A stretch of DNA of 41,430 nt from RGIG529 sp963929765 (GCA_963929765.1 CAWVKD010000066.1:1-41430); one strand, 5' to 3'. Shown: positions 24,553 through 34,487, counted from the first letter of the stretch. The notes: generated by a model not told the origin, from the letters alone. Made by a program: numbers and translations.

Positions 24553-25533
24553 TCATATGAAAAGAGAGACAAGTTCTTCTTGACGGATATGATTGAAGTA
24601 TGTTTCCGCCTGTAGGCGGGATAGGGCAGATCGAATATCGTCTTCTCGCAGAGAAGTTCCTATTAGTCCCTGTTCCAGCGGTTCCAGCTGATCTGCGCCA
24701 AAGAAATCTCCAAAAAAACGAATGGACTGTATAGTGCCGTTTTTAACATTGAGGTGAATGGTAACAAGACCACCGGGGAAGTGGGCTTCTTTTCGTATGG
24801 TATAAGGAGGAGAAGCACCATAATTCCAATCCCAAGTAACATATTTTCCATCTCGCAATAGGCGGATAGCCTGCAAGTCTTGTTCTGTCAGTGTATAAGA
24901 GCGAACCCCATGAGGAAAAAGATGGTGCAAAAGTGTTTGTTGAAATGTTTCTATCGTCATGGGAGTGGGCAAATAAGGGGCGATGTTGGTGACCCGAGAG
25001 CGGATGGATTTGACACCATGAGAAGTTAATTTGGCTTCTGAGACCCGAAGAGCATGAGCAACTGTGCTAAGATTGGCGTTGAACAGCAGAGTACCATGAT
25101 GTAAAACTCTTCCGTGTTTTACATATTGAGCATTTCCAGAACATTTCCTTCCGTTAATGGTGAGATCATTGCGGCTGTTAAACTCTGCTTTAACGCCCAT
25201 AGCAGCCAGGGCCTGAATCACAGGTTGTATAAAAGCAAGGAAATCAAATGCTGCACCTTTTGTTTGAGGTGCAATAAAGGTGAAGTTCAAATTGCCCAGA
25301 TCATGATAAACAGCACCGCCGCCAGACATTCGGCGTACAACATGAATTCCATGGCTTTTGACGTACTCTTGCTGAATTTCTTCCATGGTGTTTTGATGCT
25401 TTCCCACTACAACGGTGTTGTCGTTGCGCCAGAGTAGCAGATAAGATTGTGTTGGATCAAAGGTGGTAAAAACATATTCTTCCAGTGCCAAGTTAAAGTA
25501 ACAGTCTGTGCTTTGGTTTGGAATATAGATCAT
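24553..25533 (-). CDS. lplA: Lipoate-protein ligase A
   Basis: LplA activates free lipoate with ATP and attaches it to lysines of lipoyl domains (pyruvate dehydrogenase E2, glycine cleavage H protein). The 326-residue protein shows the lipoyl-binding loop RRMSGGGAVYHD (67-78), FNSRNDLTINGRKCSG with the probable active-site lysine at 130, HHGTLLFN, and a C-terminal accessory domain (from about 250). No lipoyl-bearing target protein is encoded in the window. It begins 15 bases after the fbp stop with AAGGAG upstream. Confidence 0.93.
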   Translation of the reverse strand: MIYIPNQSTDCYFNLALEEYVFTTFDPTQSYLLLWRNDNTVVVGKHQNTMEEIQQEYVKSHGIHVVRRMSGGGAVYHDLGNLNFTFIAPQTKGAAFDFLAFIQPVIQALAAMGVKAEFNSRNDLTINGRKCSGNAQYVKHGRVLHHGTLLFNANLSTVAHALRVSEAKLTSHGVKSIRSRVTNIAPYLPTPMTIETFQQTLLHHLFPHGVRSYTLTEQDLQAIRLLRDGKYVTWDWNYGASPPYTIRKEAHFPGGLVTIHLNVKNGTIQSIRFFGDFFGADQLEPLEQGLIGTSLREDDIRSALSRLQAETYFNHIRQEELVSLFI

Positions 25534-25548
25534 AACGAAATGTGCTCC

Positions 25549-27489
25549 TTATTTATGCCGCTCTGTCATTTCGCCTCTGCGATATGCGGCGAGCAGCCAC
25601 TTGAGCTCCTCTACCCGAGCAGAAAGGGTTTTACCAATGTCTGTGTCTGCTACCCGCATGCGAGGTTCCATTTTTTCCACTGTTTCCAATGTAGGAGACG
25701 GGCGTGGCCCAGTGGCATCGGAGGGATAAGGTTTGTGAGCGGCAAGGGCCAGATGACGGGAGTTGAAAATCAAAGTATATCCGCCAATTCCTGTGGTGCG
25801 TTGATACGCTTTTGACATGCCGCCATCAATAATATAAAGCAGTCCATCTCCTTTTCTGGGGTGTTCACCATCTTTTGACTTGACGGGGACATGACCATTG
25901 ATGATATGCGATTTGGCAGGATCCAAGCCAAACTCCCGTAAAATCATTTCACATGCCTCTCGATGTTCGATCAGTGTATAGTATGGGTTCGTATATTCTT
26001 TGTGTGTTTTTTTATCTGCGATGAAATACCGTTCAAATGTTGTCATCTGGTCTTTGCCAAAAAGAGGCGATTTGCTTCCACACCACAGATACCAAACAAA
26101 ATCCTGCGCAAACTGGCGCTGGGGAGAATCTGGCTCACCAAAATAGGCAAGGCGAGTTTGAGCATCGATATAATCCAGCCATGAACGCCCTTGATATTGT
26201 TTGCCGTTAAAAGAAATGGTCTCCAAATGACCTTCTTTGGTCATGGGAATGCAACCATGATACAACAGATTGCTATTGAATCGCTTATACATACTCCCAT
26301 TGGAATATAGGAAGCGAATATGGCGGTTCAGTGGTTCACTGTGGATGAAAGAGGCTGTTAAAATCTCCATTAGTTCTGTTTCTTCTGGCGTCAGTGCCAA
26401 AGGATCTTCGGGAGAAATAGTGGGGAAGTTGGTATCCCGCAAAGGATAGGTGACACCTCGGAGGGTGATTTCGCCTGTTTGAAAATTGATCTGGTGGAGC
26501 ATATCCCGATGCTGCATATGCAACTCCGGCCTGCGGGCGATCAGCTGCCCCTCTAGCTTAAACTGAATAACCGCAATGGCCTTGTGCATTTTGGCCCCTA
26601 ATGCCAAGTTGATGGAATCATATTTGTTTTCATCCAGCACATGGAGCTGAAAAAATTCACAAGGGTCATCTGCGTAAACTGTAGAGGCAAAAGTGGACAA
26701 AGGACGCAAATTGATACCATATGCAGCTTCTAAAAGATCAAAATTGTTATAGCTGATCCCAATGCGCAAAACAGTGGCGATGAGAACGGGAGATCCAGAT
26801 GCAGCACCCATCCAGGTAATATCATGGTTTCCCCATTGGATATCAATATCCGGCATTTTCATCAATTCGTTGAGAATGGCGTCTGGTCGTGGACCACGGT
26901 CATAAATATCGCCAATGATATGTAGCATATCAACAGAAAGCCTGCGGATTGCAGTACAAATGCCAGTGATTAAAATATCGGCCATTCCGGTTTCTACCAT
27001 GGAACGGATGATAGCTTTGTGATAGTCAGCTCGATTATCACTTCCATCTTCATAAAGCAATTCCTCGATGATATAGGCGAAATCAGGAGGAAGCTTTTTA
27101 CGCACTTTTGACCGGGTGTATTTGGACGAAACCATGCGGCAAATTTCTGATAAATGGGAGATAGTTGTGCAGTACCATTCTTCGTCTGGGCCGCCATCCT
27201 GTTCTAGTTTACGTAAAAAAACCTCCGGACGATAAATGAGAGAGGCCAATGCTTCACGCTGGTCTTCATTGAGAATATCTCCAAAGCGTTCGTCAATTTT
27301 GGCCCGAATCGAACCGGAGGCGCTGTTTAACATGTGTAAAAAAGAAGAGTGTTCTCCGTGTAGATCGCTAAAAAAATACTCTGTCCCTTTTGGTAGGCTT
27401 AAAATCGCTTTTAGGTTTACGATTTCTGCCAAAACAGAAGTCGCATTAGGATATTCTCTTGCCAATAGCTGTTTATAATGCTCGTTCAT
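25549..27489 (-). CDS. fbp: Fructose-1,6-bisphosphatase class III
   Basis: This large (646-residue) class III FBPase of the calcineurin-like metallophosphoesterase fold hydrolyses fructose 1,6-bisphosphate in gluconeogenesis. Metal-binding motifs are FFSDLHGEHSSF (about 39-50), IGDIYDRGPRPDAIL and QWGNHDITWMGAASG, with INGHVPVKSKDGE near the C-terminus. Class III enzymes are typical of Firmicutes and unrelated to the E. coli type. It heads the fbp-lplA-DUF975-tadA transcript from the promoter at 27567-27595 and is divergent from miaB. Its product could feed glucose phosphates toward the glycogen operon elsewhere in the window. Confidence 0.95.
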   Translation of the reverse strand: MNEHYKQLLAREYPNATSVLAEIVNLKAILSLPKGTEYFFSDLHGEHSSFLHMLNSASGSIRAKIDERFGDILNEDQREALASLIYRPEVFLRKLEQDGGPDEEWYCTTISHLSEICRMVSSKYTRSKVRKKLPPDFAYIIEELLYEDGSDNRADYHKAIIRSMVETGMADILITGICTAIRRLSVDMLHIIGDIYDRGPRPDAILNELMKMPDIDIQWGNHDITWMGAASGSPVLIATVLRIGISYNNFDLLEAAYGINLRPLSTFASTVYADDPCEFFQLHVLDENKYDSINLALGAKMHKAIAVIQFKLEGQLIARRPELHMQHRDMLHQINFQTGEITLRGVTYPLRDTNFPTISPEDPLALTPEETELMEILTASFIHSEPLNRHIRFLYSNGSMYKRFNSNLLYHGCIPMTKEGHLETISFNGKQYQGRSWLDYIDAQTRLAYFGEPDSPQRQFAQDFVWYLWCGSKSPLFGKDQMTTFERYFIADKKTHKEYTNPYYTLIEHREACEMILREFGLDPAKSHIINGHVPVKSKDGEHPRKGDGLLYIIDGGMSKAYQRTTGIGGYTLIFNSRHLALAAHKPYPSDATGPRPSPTLETVEKMEPRMRVADTDIGKTLSARVEELKWLLAAYRRGEMTERHK

Positions 27490-27566
27490 ACCGATGATTC
27501 TTCCTTTCTTTGGAATAGGATATGACGGTTTTTATGAAGAAAAAAACAGGGTATTTTCTCTTTTGT

Positions 27567-27595
27567 AGTTTACTAAATTGTGGTAGAAATGTCAA
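27567..27595 (-). promoter_or_regulatory. Sigma-A promoter of the fbp operon
   Basis: Minus-strand -35 TTGACA (27590-27595), 17-base spacer, -10 TAAACT (27567-27572). It gives a leader of about 70 bases. It lies back-to-back with the miaB promoter, with 21 bases between the two -35 elements. Confidence 0.8.
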
Positions 27596-27616
27596 TCTGC
27601 ATTCCATCCTTGACAA

Positions 27617-27645
27617 TTGACGGGAGATTTTCCATCGGTTATAAT
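27617..27645 (+). promoter_or_regulatory. Sigma-A promoter of the miaB-mutS-mutL operon
   Basis: TTGACG (27617-27622) and consensus TATAAT (27640-27645) are spaced by 17 bases. The start point near 27652 leaves only about 20 bases before the miaB ATG, including AAAGGAG. Confidence 0.85.
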
Positions 27646-27671
27646 GAGGCGTAAAGGAGTGTTGAAAAAGA

Positions 27672-29093
27672 ATGGAAGCATGCGGAAACATGATATCAAC
27701 GGAACAATTGCAGCAGCAAATGGGATATATGGAGCAAGTGCGTGCCTTACTAGAGCTGGAAAAAGAGAAAAAATGGACCGCTTTTGTAGATACCTATGGA
27801 TGCCAGCAAAACGAAGCAGATTCAGAACGAATTCGCGGCATGCTTCGAAATATGGGGTATGATTTTACAACAGACGAAAAGGAAGCGGATCTCATTGTGA
27901 TCAACACATGTGCTGTGCGTGCTCATGCAGAACAAAGGGTGCTCGGCAATGTAGGTGCGCTGACTCACACCAAACGGCGCAATCCGAAACAGATCATTTG
28001 TCTATGTGGATGTATGATGCAGGAACCACATATGGCAGAAAAAATCCGGACTTCCTTTCGACATGTGGATATTGTGTTTGGACCTCATGCACTTTGGCGC
28101 TTTCCAGAGTGGTTGTATCGGAAGTTGACAGAAGGAGGACGCATCTTTGAAACCGCCCAGTCTGATGGTGCTATTGCAGAAGGACTCCCAGTGCTCCGCA
28201 ATCAACCACCTAAGGCCTGGGTAGTGATTATGCAGGGATGCAATAATTTTTGTTCCTATTGTATTGTCCCTTATGTGCGGGGAAGAGAACATAGTCGGAT
28301 GCCGGATCAGATTATAAGAGAAGTGAAAGAGCTGGTCCAATCTGGATACCGGGATATTATGTTGCTAGGGCAAAATGTAAATTCTTATGGGAAAGATTTG
28401 GATATTTCCATTGACTTTTCAGACCTGTTGCGTCGTTTGAATGAGATAGAAGGGGATTTTATCCTTCGATTTATGACAAGCCATCCCAAAGATGCTTCTC
28501 CTCGTTTATTTCAAACCATGGCTGAATGCGAGAAAGTGGAATGCCATCTCCATTTACCATTTCAAGCAGGGAATAACCGGATTTTGAAAGAGATGAACCG
28601 AGGGTATACCAAAGAATCCTATCTGAATTTGGTACGTCAAGCCAAACAATGGATACCTGATTTGGTTTTAACATCCGATGTGATTGTAGGATTTCCGGGA
28701 GAGACTGCAGAAGAATTTGAGGATACATTGCAGGTACTTCGAGAGGTAGAATTTGATGCTCTTTTTACCTTTATCTACTCTCCACGAGAGGGAACACCTG
28801 CGGCAAAAAAAGACGATCCATTACCAAAAGAGCAAAAGCAAGCGCATTTTCAAAGATTACTGGATTTGCAAAATGAAATATCCGCCCGAAAGCACCAGGC
28901 TTATGTGGGCCATACAGTGCGAGTTTTGGTAGATGGGGAAAGTGGAGAAGAGGCCTATCCCCTTAGCGCCAGGACAAAAGGTGGGCGTCTTGTGCATTTA
29001 AAAGGATCTCCAGATCTGATAGGCACCTTTGCCATGGCTCATGTGACAAAAGCGTCTACATGGGCGCTGTTTGGAACGGTAGAAGAGAAATGA
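27672..29093 (+). CDS. miaB: tRNA-2-methylthio-N6-dimethylallyladenosine synthase
   Basis: MiaB adds a methylthio group to i6A37 of tRNA using two iron-sulfur clusters. In this 473-residue protein the N-terminal cluster cysteines are in TYGCQQNEAD (C44), INTCAVR (C80) and LCGCMMQ (C114); the radical SAM motif is C190-x3-C194-x2-C197 in QGCNNFCSYCIVPYVRG. A TRAM domain (about 405-470) ends the protein. The ATG lies 12 bases after GGAG, slightly long; an alternative ATG is six codons downstream. It begins the miaB-mutS-mutL operon; no miaA is seen in the window. Confidence 0.96.
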   Translation: MEACGNMISTEQLQQQMGYMEQVRALLELEKEKKWTAFVDTYGCQQNEADSERIRGMLRNMGYDFTTDEKEADLIVINTCAVRAHAEQRVLGNVGALTHTKRRNPKQIICLCGCMMQEPHMAEKIRTSFRHVDIVFGPHALWRFPEWLYRKLTEGGRIFETAQSDGAIAEGLPVLRNQPPKAWVVIMQGCNNFCSYCIVPYVRGREHSRMPDQIIREVKELVQSGYRDIMLLGQNVNSYGKDLDISIDFSDLLRRLNEIEGDFILRFMTSHPKDASPRLFQTMAECEKVECHLHLPFQAGNNRILKEMNRGYTKESYLNLVRQAKQWIPDLVLTSDVIVGFPGETAEEFEDTLQVLREVEFDALFTFIYSPREGTPAAKKDDPLPKEQKQAHFQRLLDLQNEISARKHQAYVGHTVRVLVDGESGEEAYPLSARTKGGRLVHLKGSPDLIGTFAMAHVTKASTWALFGTVEEK

Positions 29094-29112
29094 AATAATA
29101 GGAGAGACAACA

Positions 29113-31755
29113 ATGGCAACGATGACGGATTTGACTCCGATGATGAAGCAATATTATAAGATCAAAAAACAGTACGAAGATTGCATCTTGTTTTTTCGCT
29201 TGGGCGATTTCTACGAGATGTTTGCTGAAGATGCGAAAATAGCTGCAGAAGAGCTGGATTTGACGCTGACATCGAGAGATCGAAATAAGGAAAACCCAAA
29301 TGAGCGTACGCCCATGTGTGGTATTCCTTATCACTCCAGTGAGGCATATATTGCGCGACTCATTGCAAAAGGATATAAAGTTGCCATTTGTGAGCAAACA
29401 GAAGACCCAGCCTCTGCCAAAGGACTTGTGGCTCGAGAAGTGATACGAATTGTTACACCGGGAACTGTTATGGATGCATCCATGCTGGAAGAAACAAAAA
29501 ATAATTATATCTCATCCGTTTTTCTGGGCAATGAGGAAGGTGCCGTTTGTTTTGCCGATATTTCTACAGGTGAATTTTATGCAGCTACTTTTCAAGATGC
29601 ACAGACTGTAGACCATCTTTTAAATGAATTGGGGCGTTTTTCACCATCTGAAGTGGTATTGTCAGAAGCTGCTTGGAATTATCCTGGTTTTGTCGATACA
29701 TTGCGGAAACGGCTGAATTGCAGATGTGAAAATGGCGGCGTGGAACGATATCGAAAAGAGAGTGCCATTCAACATGTGAGTCAACAATTCAGTGCAGAAG
29801 ATCTGACTCATTTACCGGCAAATAGCATGACAGTAAAACGAGCCATCGGAGGGCTGCTCTCCTATTTAAAAGAGACTCAAAAGACGGACTTGTCTTATAT
29901 AAACCGCCTTCATTATTATACAGGCGGTCAATTTATGGAACTTGACTTTACAACCCGTCGCAATTTGGAATTAACAGAAACGTATCGTAGCAAAGGGAAA
30001 AAAGGAAGTTTGCTTTGGATTTTAGACAAGACAAAAACAGCTATGGGCGGACGGCTGATTCGTGGTTGGCTGGAGCGTCCATTATTAAGTTCGGATGCAA
30101 TCAGACATCGCCATCAGGCAGTAGCAGAACTAGTAAAACATTCTGTTGTGCGAGAAGAGTTGACTCGTCTGCTTGCCAGTGTTTCTGATCTGGAACGGTT
30201 GGCTAGTAAGGTAACCTATGGGACAGCAAATGGACGTGATTTAATTGCTTTGGCATCTGGTTTAGAACATTTGCCAGAGATCAAACGTCAATTGGAAATA
30301 TTTCAGTCGGGAGAACTGATAGATTTAAACCGGAGGATAGATGGTTTGGAGGATGTCTGTAATCACATCAACCAAGCATTGGTAGCAGATCCTCCGTTTA
30401 CTGTGCGAGAAGGTGGAATCATCCGCGATGGATATCACCCTGATGTGGACCGACTGCGGGAAACGGTGACTGGTGGCAAGGGTGTATTGGCATCCATTGA
30501 AACTCGTGAACGAGAGCGTACAGGTATTAAAAACTTAAAAGTAGGATACAACAAGGTTTTTGGATATTATGTCGAAGTAAGTAAATCCAATTATGGCTTG
30601 GTACCTGAAGACTATATAAGGCGCCAAACCCTTGCCAATTGTGAGCGGTATGTGACTTCGGAGCTGAAAGAAATGGAACATGAAATTCTAGTGGCAAAAG
30701 ATAAAGTTGCCACGTTGGAATACGTTCTATTTTCAGAATTGCGTCGGTTTGTATCAAGCGAAGTGGGAAATATTCAACGAACAGCTGCTGCTATTGCAGA
30801 ATTAGATGTGCTGATCTCCTTTGCGACAGTTGCTGTGAGAAATGGATACACTATGCCGATGATTGATGATTCAGATCTCATTTCTATTACAGAAGGGCGA
30901 CATGCCGTTGTAGAACAAATGTTGAAAGAAACATTATTTGTCCCTAACGATACAACTTTAGACTGCAATGAAAACTGCCTTGCTATTATCACGGGGCCTA
31001 ACATGGCAGGGAAATCGACTTATATGCGTCAAGTAGCACTGATTGTTTTGATGGCGCAAGCTGGGAGCTTTGTTCCAGCCAAGGCGTCGAAAATTGGTGT
31101 TGTTGATCGCATTTTCACTCGAATTGGCGCTTCTGATGATTTGGCTGCAGGTCAATCCACTTTTATGGTGGAGATGGCAGAAGTGGCGGAGATCCTGAAA
31201 AAAGCAACATCGAAAAGTCTGCTTATTCTAGATGAAATTGGACGAGGTACATCAACGTATGATGGCATGAGCATTGCGAGAGCAGTATTAGAGTATTGTG
31301 TTGATCCGGCCCAGTTAGGGGCAAAGACGTTGTTTGCAACCCATTATCATGAACTGACTGCATTAGAAGGTGTGTTAAAGGGTGTTAAAAATTATAATAT
31401 TGCCGCAAAAAAACGTGATGGGAATATTATTTTTTTGCGGAGAATTGTGAGAGGCGTTGCAGATCAAAGCTATGGAATTGAAGTGGCGCAGCTGGCAGGG
31501 GTTCCGGAATCCGTCGTCAAGAGAGCAAAAGATATTTTAGCGCCCCATGAACGGGAAATGCAACAGGCAATGTTTGCAGTCAGCAAAGAGTCTCCGGTAC
31601 CATCGGAAGAAGAACAAAGACTCATTTCCAAAGCTTCTTTTCTTCTGGATGCCCTGCAAAAGATCGATCTAAACACTTTGACTCCAATCGAAGCGATGAA
31701 TCTTTTACATCGTTTAAAAGCTGATCTTTGTCGGATGGATCAACAAGAAACGTAA
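29113..31755 (+). CDS. mutS: DNA mismatch repair protein MutS
   Basis: MutS recognises mismatches and small loops and recruits MutL. The 880-residue protein has the mismatch-wedging F33-Y-E35 in FRLGDFYEMF, connector and clamp domains (about 130-560), the Walker A motif GPNMAGKST (628-636), Walker B in LLILDEIGRGTSTYDG, and the helix-turn-helix dimerisation segment SYGIEVAQLAGVPESVV. The C-terminal tail is of normal length for MutS1. AGGAG sits eight bases before the ATG, 19 bases after miaB. It is co-oriented with mutL, with the broken CPBP gene between. Confidence 0.97.
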   Translation: MATMTDLTPMMKQYYKIKKQYEDCILFFRLGDFYEMFAEDAKIAAEELDLTLTSRDRNKENPNERTPMCGIPYHSSEAYIARLIAKGYKVAICEQTEDPASAKGLVAREVIRIVTPGTVMDASMLEETKNNYISSVFLGNEEGAVCFADISTGEFYAATFQDAQTVDHLLNELGRFSPSEVVLSEAAWNYPGFVDTLRKRLNCRCENGGVERYRKESAIQHVSQQFSAEDLTHLPANSMTVKRAIGGLLSYLKETQKTDLSYINRLHYYTGGQFMELDFTTRRNLELTETYRSKGKKGSLLWILDKTKTAMGGRLIRGWLERPLLSSDAIRHRHQAVAELVKHSVVREELTRLLASVSDLERLASKVTYGTANGRDLIALASGLEHLPEIKRQLEIFQSGELIDLNRRIDGLEDVCNHINQALVADPPFTVREGGIIRDGYHPDVDRLRETVTGGKGVLASIETRERERTGIKNLKVGYNKVFGYYVEVSKSNYGLVPEDYIRRQTLANCERYVTSELKEMEHEILVAKDKVATLEYVLFSELRRFVSSEVGNIQRTAAAIAELDVLISFATVAVRNGYTMPMIDDSDLISITEGRHAVVEQMLKETLFVPNDTTLDCNENCLAIITGPNMAGKSTYMRQVALIVLMAQAGSFVPAKASKIGVVDRIFTRIGASDDLAAGQSTFMVEMAEVAEILKKATSKSLLILDEIGRGTSTYDGMSIARAVLEYCVDPAQLGAKTLFATHYHELTALEGVLKGVKNYNIAAKKRDGNIIFLRRIVRGVADQSYGIEVAQLAGVPESVVKRAKDILAPHEREMQQAMFAVSKESPVPSEEEQRLISKASFLLDALQKIDLNTLTPIEAMNLLHRLKADLCRMDQQET

Positions 31756-31756
31756 G

Positions 31757-32458
31757 TCAAAACCAATCAGAGAGGAACTGTGGCAAGTTGCGGAAAAGGA
31801 AATACATAGTGGATGGAAACTCTTTTTAATTTATTGCTTCGTTCTGCCCATTTTGTTTCGCTGTTTGGCTGGTGTTTTATGTTGGAGTGGTATGGAACTT
31901 CCATCTGGAACAGCTTTTTTGTGTTTCTATCTCCTTATGACAGGAATGGTTTGCATCCAGTTTCGCTTCTTTTTGGAACAAGCTCTCAGAAAAGCGTTCC
32001 GGCGGCCCGTTACTGTGATTCGAGGGATATTGTGGGGGATTTGCGTCAATTGGTTATTACAAGCACTTTTGCGTCCTATGATCCATCCATTTATGGAAAA
32101 TGAGAATACAAATCAATTTGTCATTCAAACAGAACGTGTACCTCTTCTTACACTGTTTATCACTGTTGTTTGTGCGCCTCTGATAGAAGAAACTTTCTTT
32201 CGGGGAGTGGTGTTTGGAAGCATACGGAAACATCATCGCATTTTGGCCTATGTCGTTACAACTATTTTGTTTTGTACATTTCATATTTGGCAACCATTAG
32301 CTGGAACAGGGAATTTACATTCTCTTTTTTGATGGCAGCATATATTGGGCCTTCTGTTTGGGTTTACCATTTCCTACGAAAAAAGCGGAACGATTTGGTC
32401 ACCTATTTTGTTGCATGCGGGAATGAATGCATATGCTTTGTTATCGGTTTATTGGTAA
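31757..32458 (+). pseudogene. Disrupted CPBP (CAAX-like) intramembrane metalloprotease
   Basis: In one reading frame the stretch encodes a multi-spanning membrane protein with all three catalytic motifs of the CPBP/Abi family: EETFFRG (EExxxR), FCTFH (FxxxH) and HAGMN (HxxxN). An in-frame TGA at 32330-32332 separates the third motif from the rest. One extra T in the T-run just before this stop, plus loss of one C near 32350, would instead give a typical FLMAAYIGLLFGF helix, so a pair of frameshifts is an alternative to a nonsense change. The 5' end also lacks a credible start: back to the preceding in-frame stop at 31715 there is no ATG, GTG or TTG with a Shine-Dalgarno. It lies between mutS and mutL in the operon. 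Sequencing error cannot be excluded. Confidence 0.75.
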
Positions 32459-32472
32459 TGGAAGGAGAAAAA

Positions 32473-34410
32473 ATGGGAAACATTCGGTGTTTGGATCCAC
32501 ATGTAGCAGATTTGATCGCCGCTGGGGAAGTCGTGGAACGCCCTGGTGCTGTTGCAAAGGAATTGCTGGAAAATGCCATTGATGCCGGGGCGACCGCGGT
32601 GACTGTTGAAATAGAACGGGGTGGCATGAGGCTTATTCGTGTTATAGACAATGGAAGCGGCATTGCAGAGGAAGACGCAAAAACTGCATTTTTGCGCCAT
32701 GCTACTAGTAAAATTCGAACAGAGAACGATCTGGAGGCTATTGGGACACTAGGCTTTCGTGGTGAAGCTTTGGCAGCCATTGCAGCAGTGTCTCGAGTAG
32801 AGTTGCGAACACGGACAGAACAAGCAGAAACGGGCTGCTTCCTTCAGATAGAAGGCGGAGTAGCAGGCGAAGTGGTTCCTGTCGGTGTGCCAAAAGGAAC
32901 TACGATCTTAGTGCGAGATTTGTTTTATAATACGCCTGCCAGGCAAAAGTTTATCAAAAAGGACTCGGCAGAAGGAATGTATACTTATAGTTTAGTGCAA
33001 AAAATTGCTTTGTCTCACCCGGAGATTTCTTTTTGTTTCATCCGAGATGGAAAAGAAGAAATGCGTACACCGGGAGACGGTACACTTTCCTCTGCTATTT
33101 ATTCTGTATTAGGGCGTGACATGGCGTTGAGTTTATGCAAGGTATCTGCCATTTGGGAAGATTGTACAGTGAATGGTTTTGTATCCAGACCAAGCTACTG
33201 TAGAGGCACAAGAAGTCAACAACATTTTTTTGTCAATGGTCGTTTTGTGAAATCTCGATTGATGATGGCAGCTTTAGAAGAAGCCTATAAAAATCAATCC
33301 ATGACGGGTAAATTCCCTGCCTGTGTTCTACATATCACGGTAGAACCATCAACAGTGGATGTTAATGTCCATCCAACAAAAACGGAAGTAAAATTTGTAA
33401 AGGAACGTCGTCTGTTTGACGCAGTCTATCATAGTATTTTAAATGCATTGGAAGAACAAAAAGAACACCCTAAAATGCTGTTTGATGAAAGTCTTCATCG
33501 CGAAAAAGAAATGCCCTCTGCTCGATCCAATGGGATGGATCTCAGAAAGAAGCAAAATGAGGCAATTTCTTCTTTTGTCCAACCAATAAAAAAGCCTTTT
33601 GCCCAACATCTGATGTTTCAAAAGGGACAAGAAGACTGGGGCTGGGTTGCAGATGATCTGCAAATACCTTATCACCATGGCTCTCCCCGTTTTTCGCCTT
33701 CCTCGCTGGAAGAAGATAAGGAAGCAATACAGCTATCCTTTGTCCAAGAGAAACAACAAGAAGAGATTTTGCCCATGCCTTCTGTTTCTGAACCGATCCA
33801 TAAAGAAGAAAGAACTGATACAGGAAAACAAACAGAAGAGTTGGCAGTGCCCTTTCATTTAGTAGGAGAGGTGTTTGACACCTATTTAATTGTAACGGTA
33901 GGACAACGTATGCTGCTGATTGACAAACACGCTGCTCATGAACGGATGCAGTTTGACCGTTTAAAAAAGGAAGCGTATCGTGCCATGTCCCAAACGTTGC
34001 TTAACCCCGTTGTGATTACGATAAAAGAAGAAGCGGGTGGTATCTTGCTTCAGCATCTTGACCTTTTGTCAGAGTTTGGCTTTGAGGTAGAAACGTTTGG
34101 GGAAAATAGTTTGATTGTGCGAAATATTCCTTTTGATCTGGAACCGGGACAAACAGAAGACACGCTTCTTGCGATAGCAGAGACATTATTGCATGGAAGG
34201 CGGGCAGATCCTCTGGGAGTCAGAGATCAGATCTTACGCACAGTGGCTTGCAAATTGGCGATTAAAGGCGGACAGAAAAATACCCTGGAAGAGTTAATGG
34301 TTGTAGCAAAAGCGGTGGTAGAGGGAAAAGTGAGTTATTGCCCTCATGGCCGCCCGGTGGCGATTGAGATTACCAAGCAACAACTGGAAAAGCAATTAAA
34401 AAGAAGTTGA
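32473..34410 (+). CDS. mutL: DNA mismatch repair protein MutL
   Basis: MutL couples mismatch recognition by MutS to strand removal. The 645-residue protein shows the GHKL ATPase motifs VVERPGAVAKELLENAIDAG, DNGSGI and TLGFRGEALAA, then a variable linker (about 330-455) and a C-terminal endonuclease-type domain. The metal-binding motif reads DKHAAHER (from D484) rather than the textbook DQHAxxER; ACKLAIKGG and YCPHGRP are retained. ATG at 32473 has GGAG close upstream; an in-frame ATG at 32458 overlaps the preceding stop but has no ribosome-binding site, and the longer frame reads through the CPBP pseudogene. A terminator follows. Confidence 0.95.
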   Translation: MGNIRCLDPHVADLIAAGEVVERPGAVAKELLENAIDAGATAVTVEIERGGMRLIRVIDNGSGIAEEDAKTAFLRHATSKIRTENDLEAIGTLGFRGEALAAIAAVSRVELRTRTEQAETGCFLQIEGGVAGEVVPVGVPKGTTILVRDLFYNTPARQKFIKKDSAEGMYTYSLVQKIALSHPEISFCFIRDGKEEMRTPGDGTLSSAIYSVLGRDMALSLCKVSAIWEDCTVNGFVSRPSYCRGTRSQQHFFVNGRFVKSRLMMAALEEAYKNQSMTGKFPACVLHITVEPSTVDVNVHPTKTEVKFVKERRLFDAVYHSILNALEEQKEHPKMLFDESLHREKEMPSARSNGMDLRKKQNEAISSFVQPIKKPFAQHLMFQKGQEDWGWVADDLQIPYHHGSPRFSPSSLEEDKEAIQLSFVQEKQQEEILPMPSVSEPIHKEERTDTGKQTEELAVPFHLVGEVFDTYLIVTVGQRMLLIDKHAAHERMQFDRLKKEAYRAMSQTLLNPVVITIKEEAGGILLQHLDLLSEFGFEVETFGENSLIVRNIPFDLEPGQTEDTLLAIAETLLHGRRADPLGVRDQILRTVACKLAIKGGQKNTLEELMVVAKAVVEGKVSYCPHGRPVAIEITKQQLEKQLKRS

Positions 34411-34431
34411 GAAACCATTTTCTATTCTGTC

Positions 34432-34481
34432 AAACCCGTTCAGACACGCTTTTCAAAGAAGCTGTTTGAGCGGGTTTTTTT
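34432..34481 (+). terminator. Terminator of the miaB-mutS-mutL operon
   Basis: Arms 34432-34446 and 34463-34477 form a 15-bp stem including two G-U pairs, closed by a loop with its own small hairpin, and followed by a run of T. It lies 21 bases after the mutL stop. Confidence 0.88.
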
Positions 34482-34487
34482 AAAAAG

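Noticed and set aside
32330..32332. TGA in the CPBP gene as selenocysteine or reassigned tryptophan
   Set aside because: No selenocysteine insertion hairpin was recognised. Other genes in the window use TGA as a normal stop, and the position is not a catalytic residue in this family.
32170..32472. MutL extended upstream through the CPBP region
   Set aside because: The extra 101 codons are an out-of-frame reading of the CPBP gene. Canonical MutL begins at the ATG at 32473.
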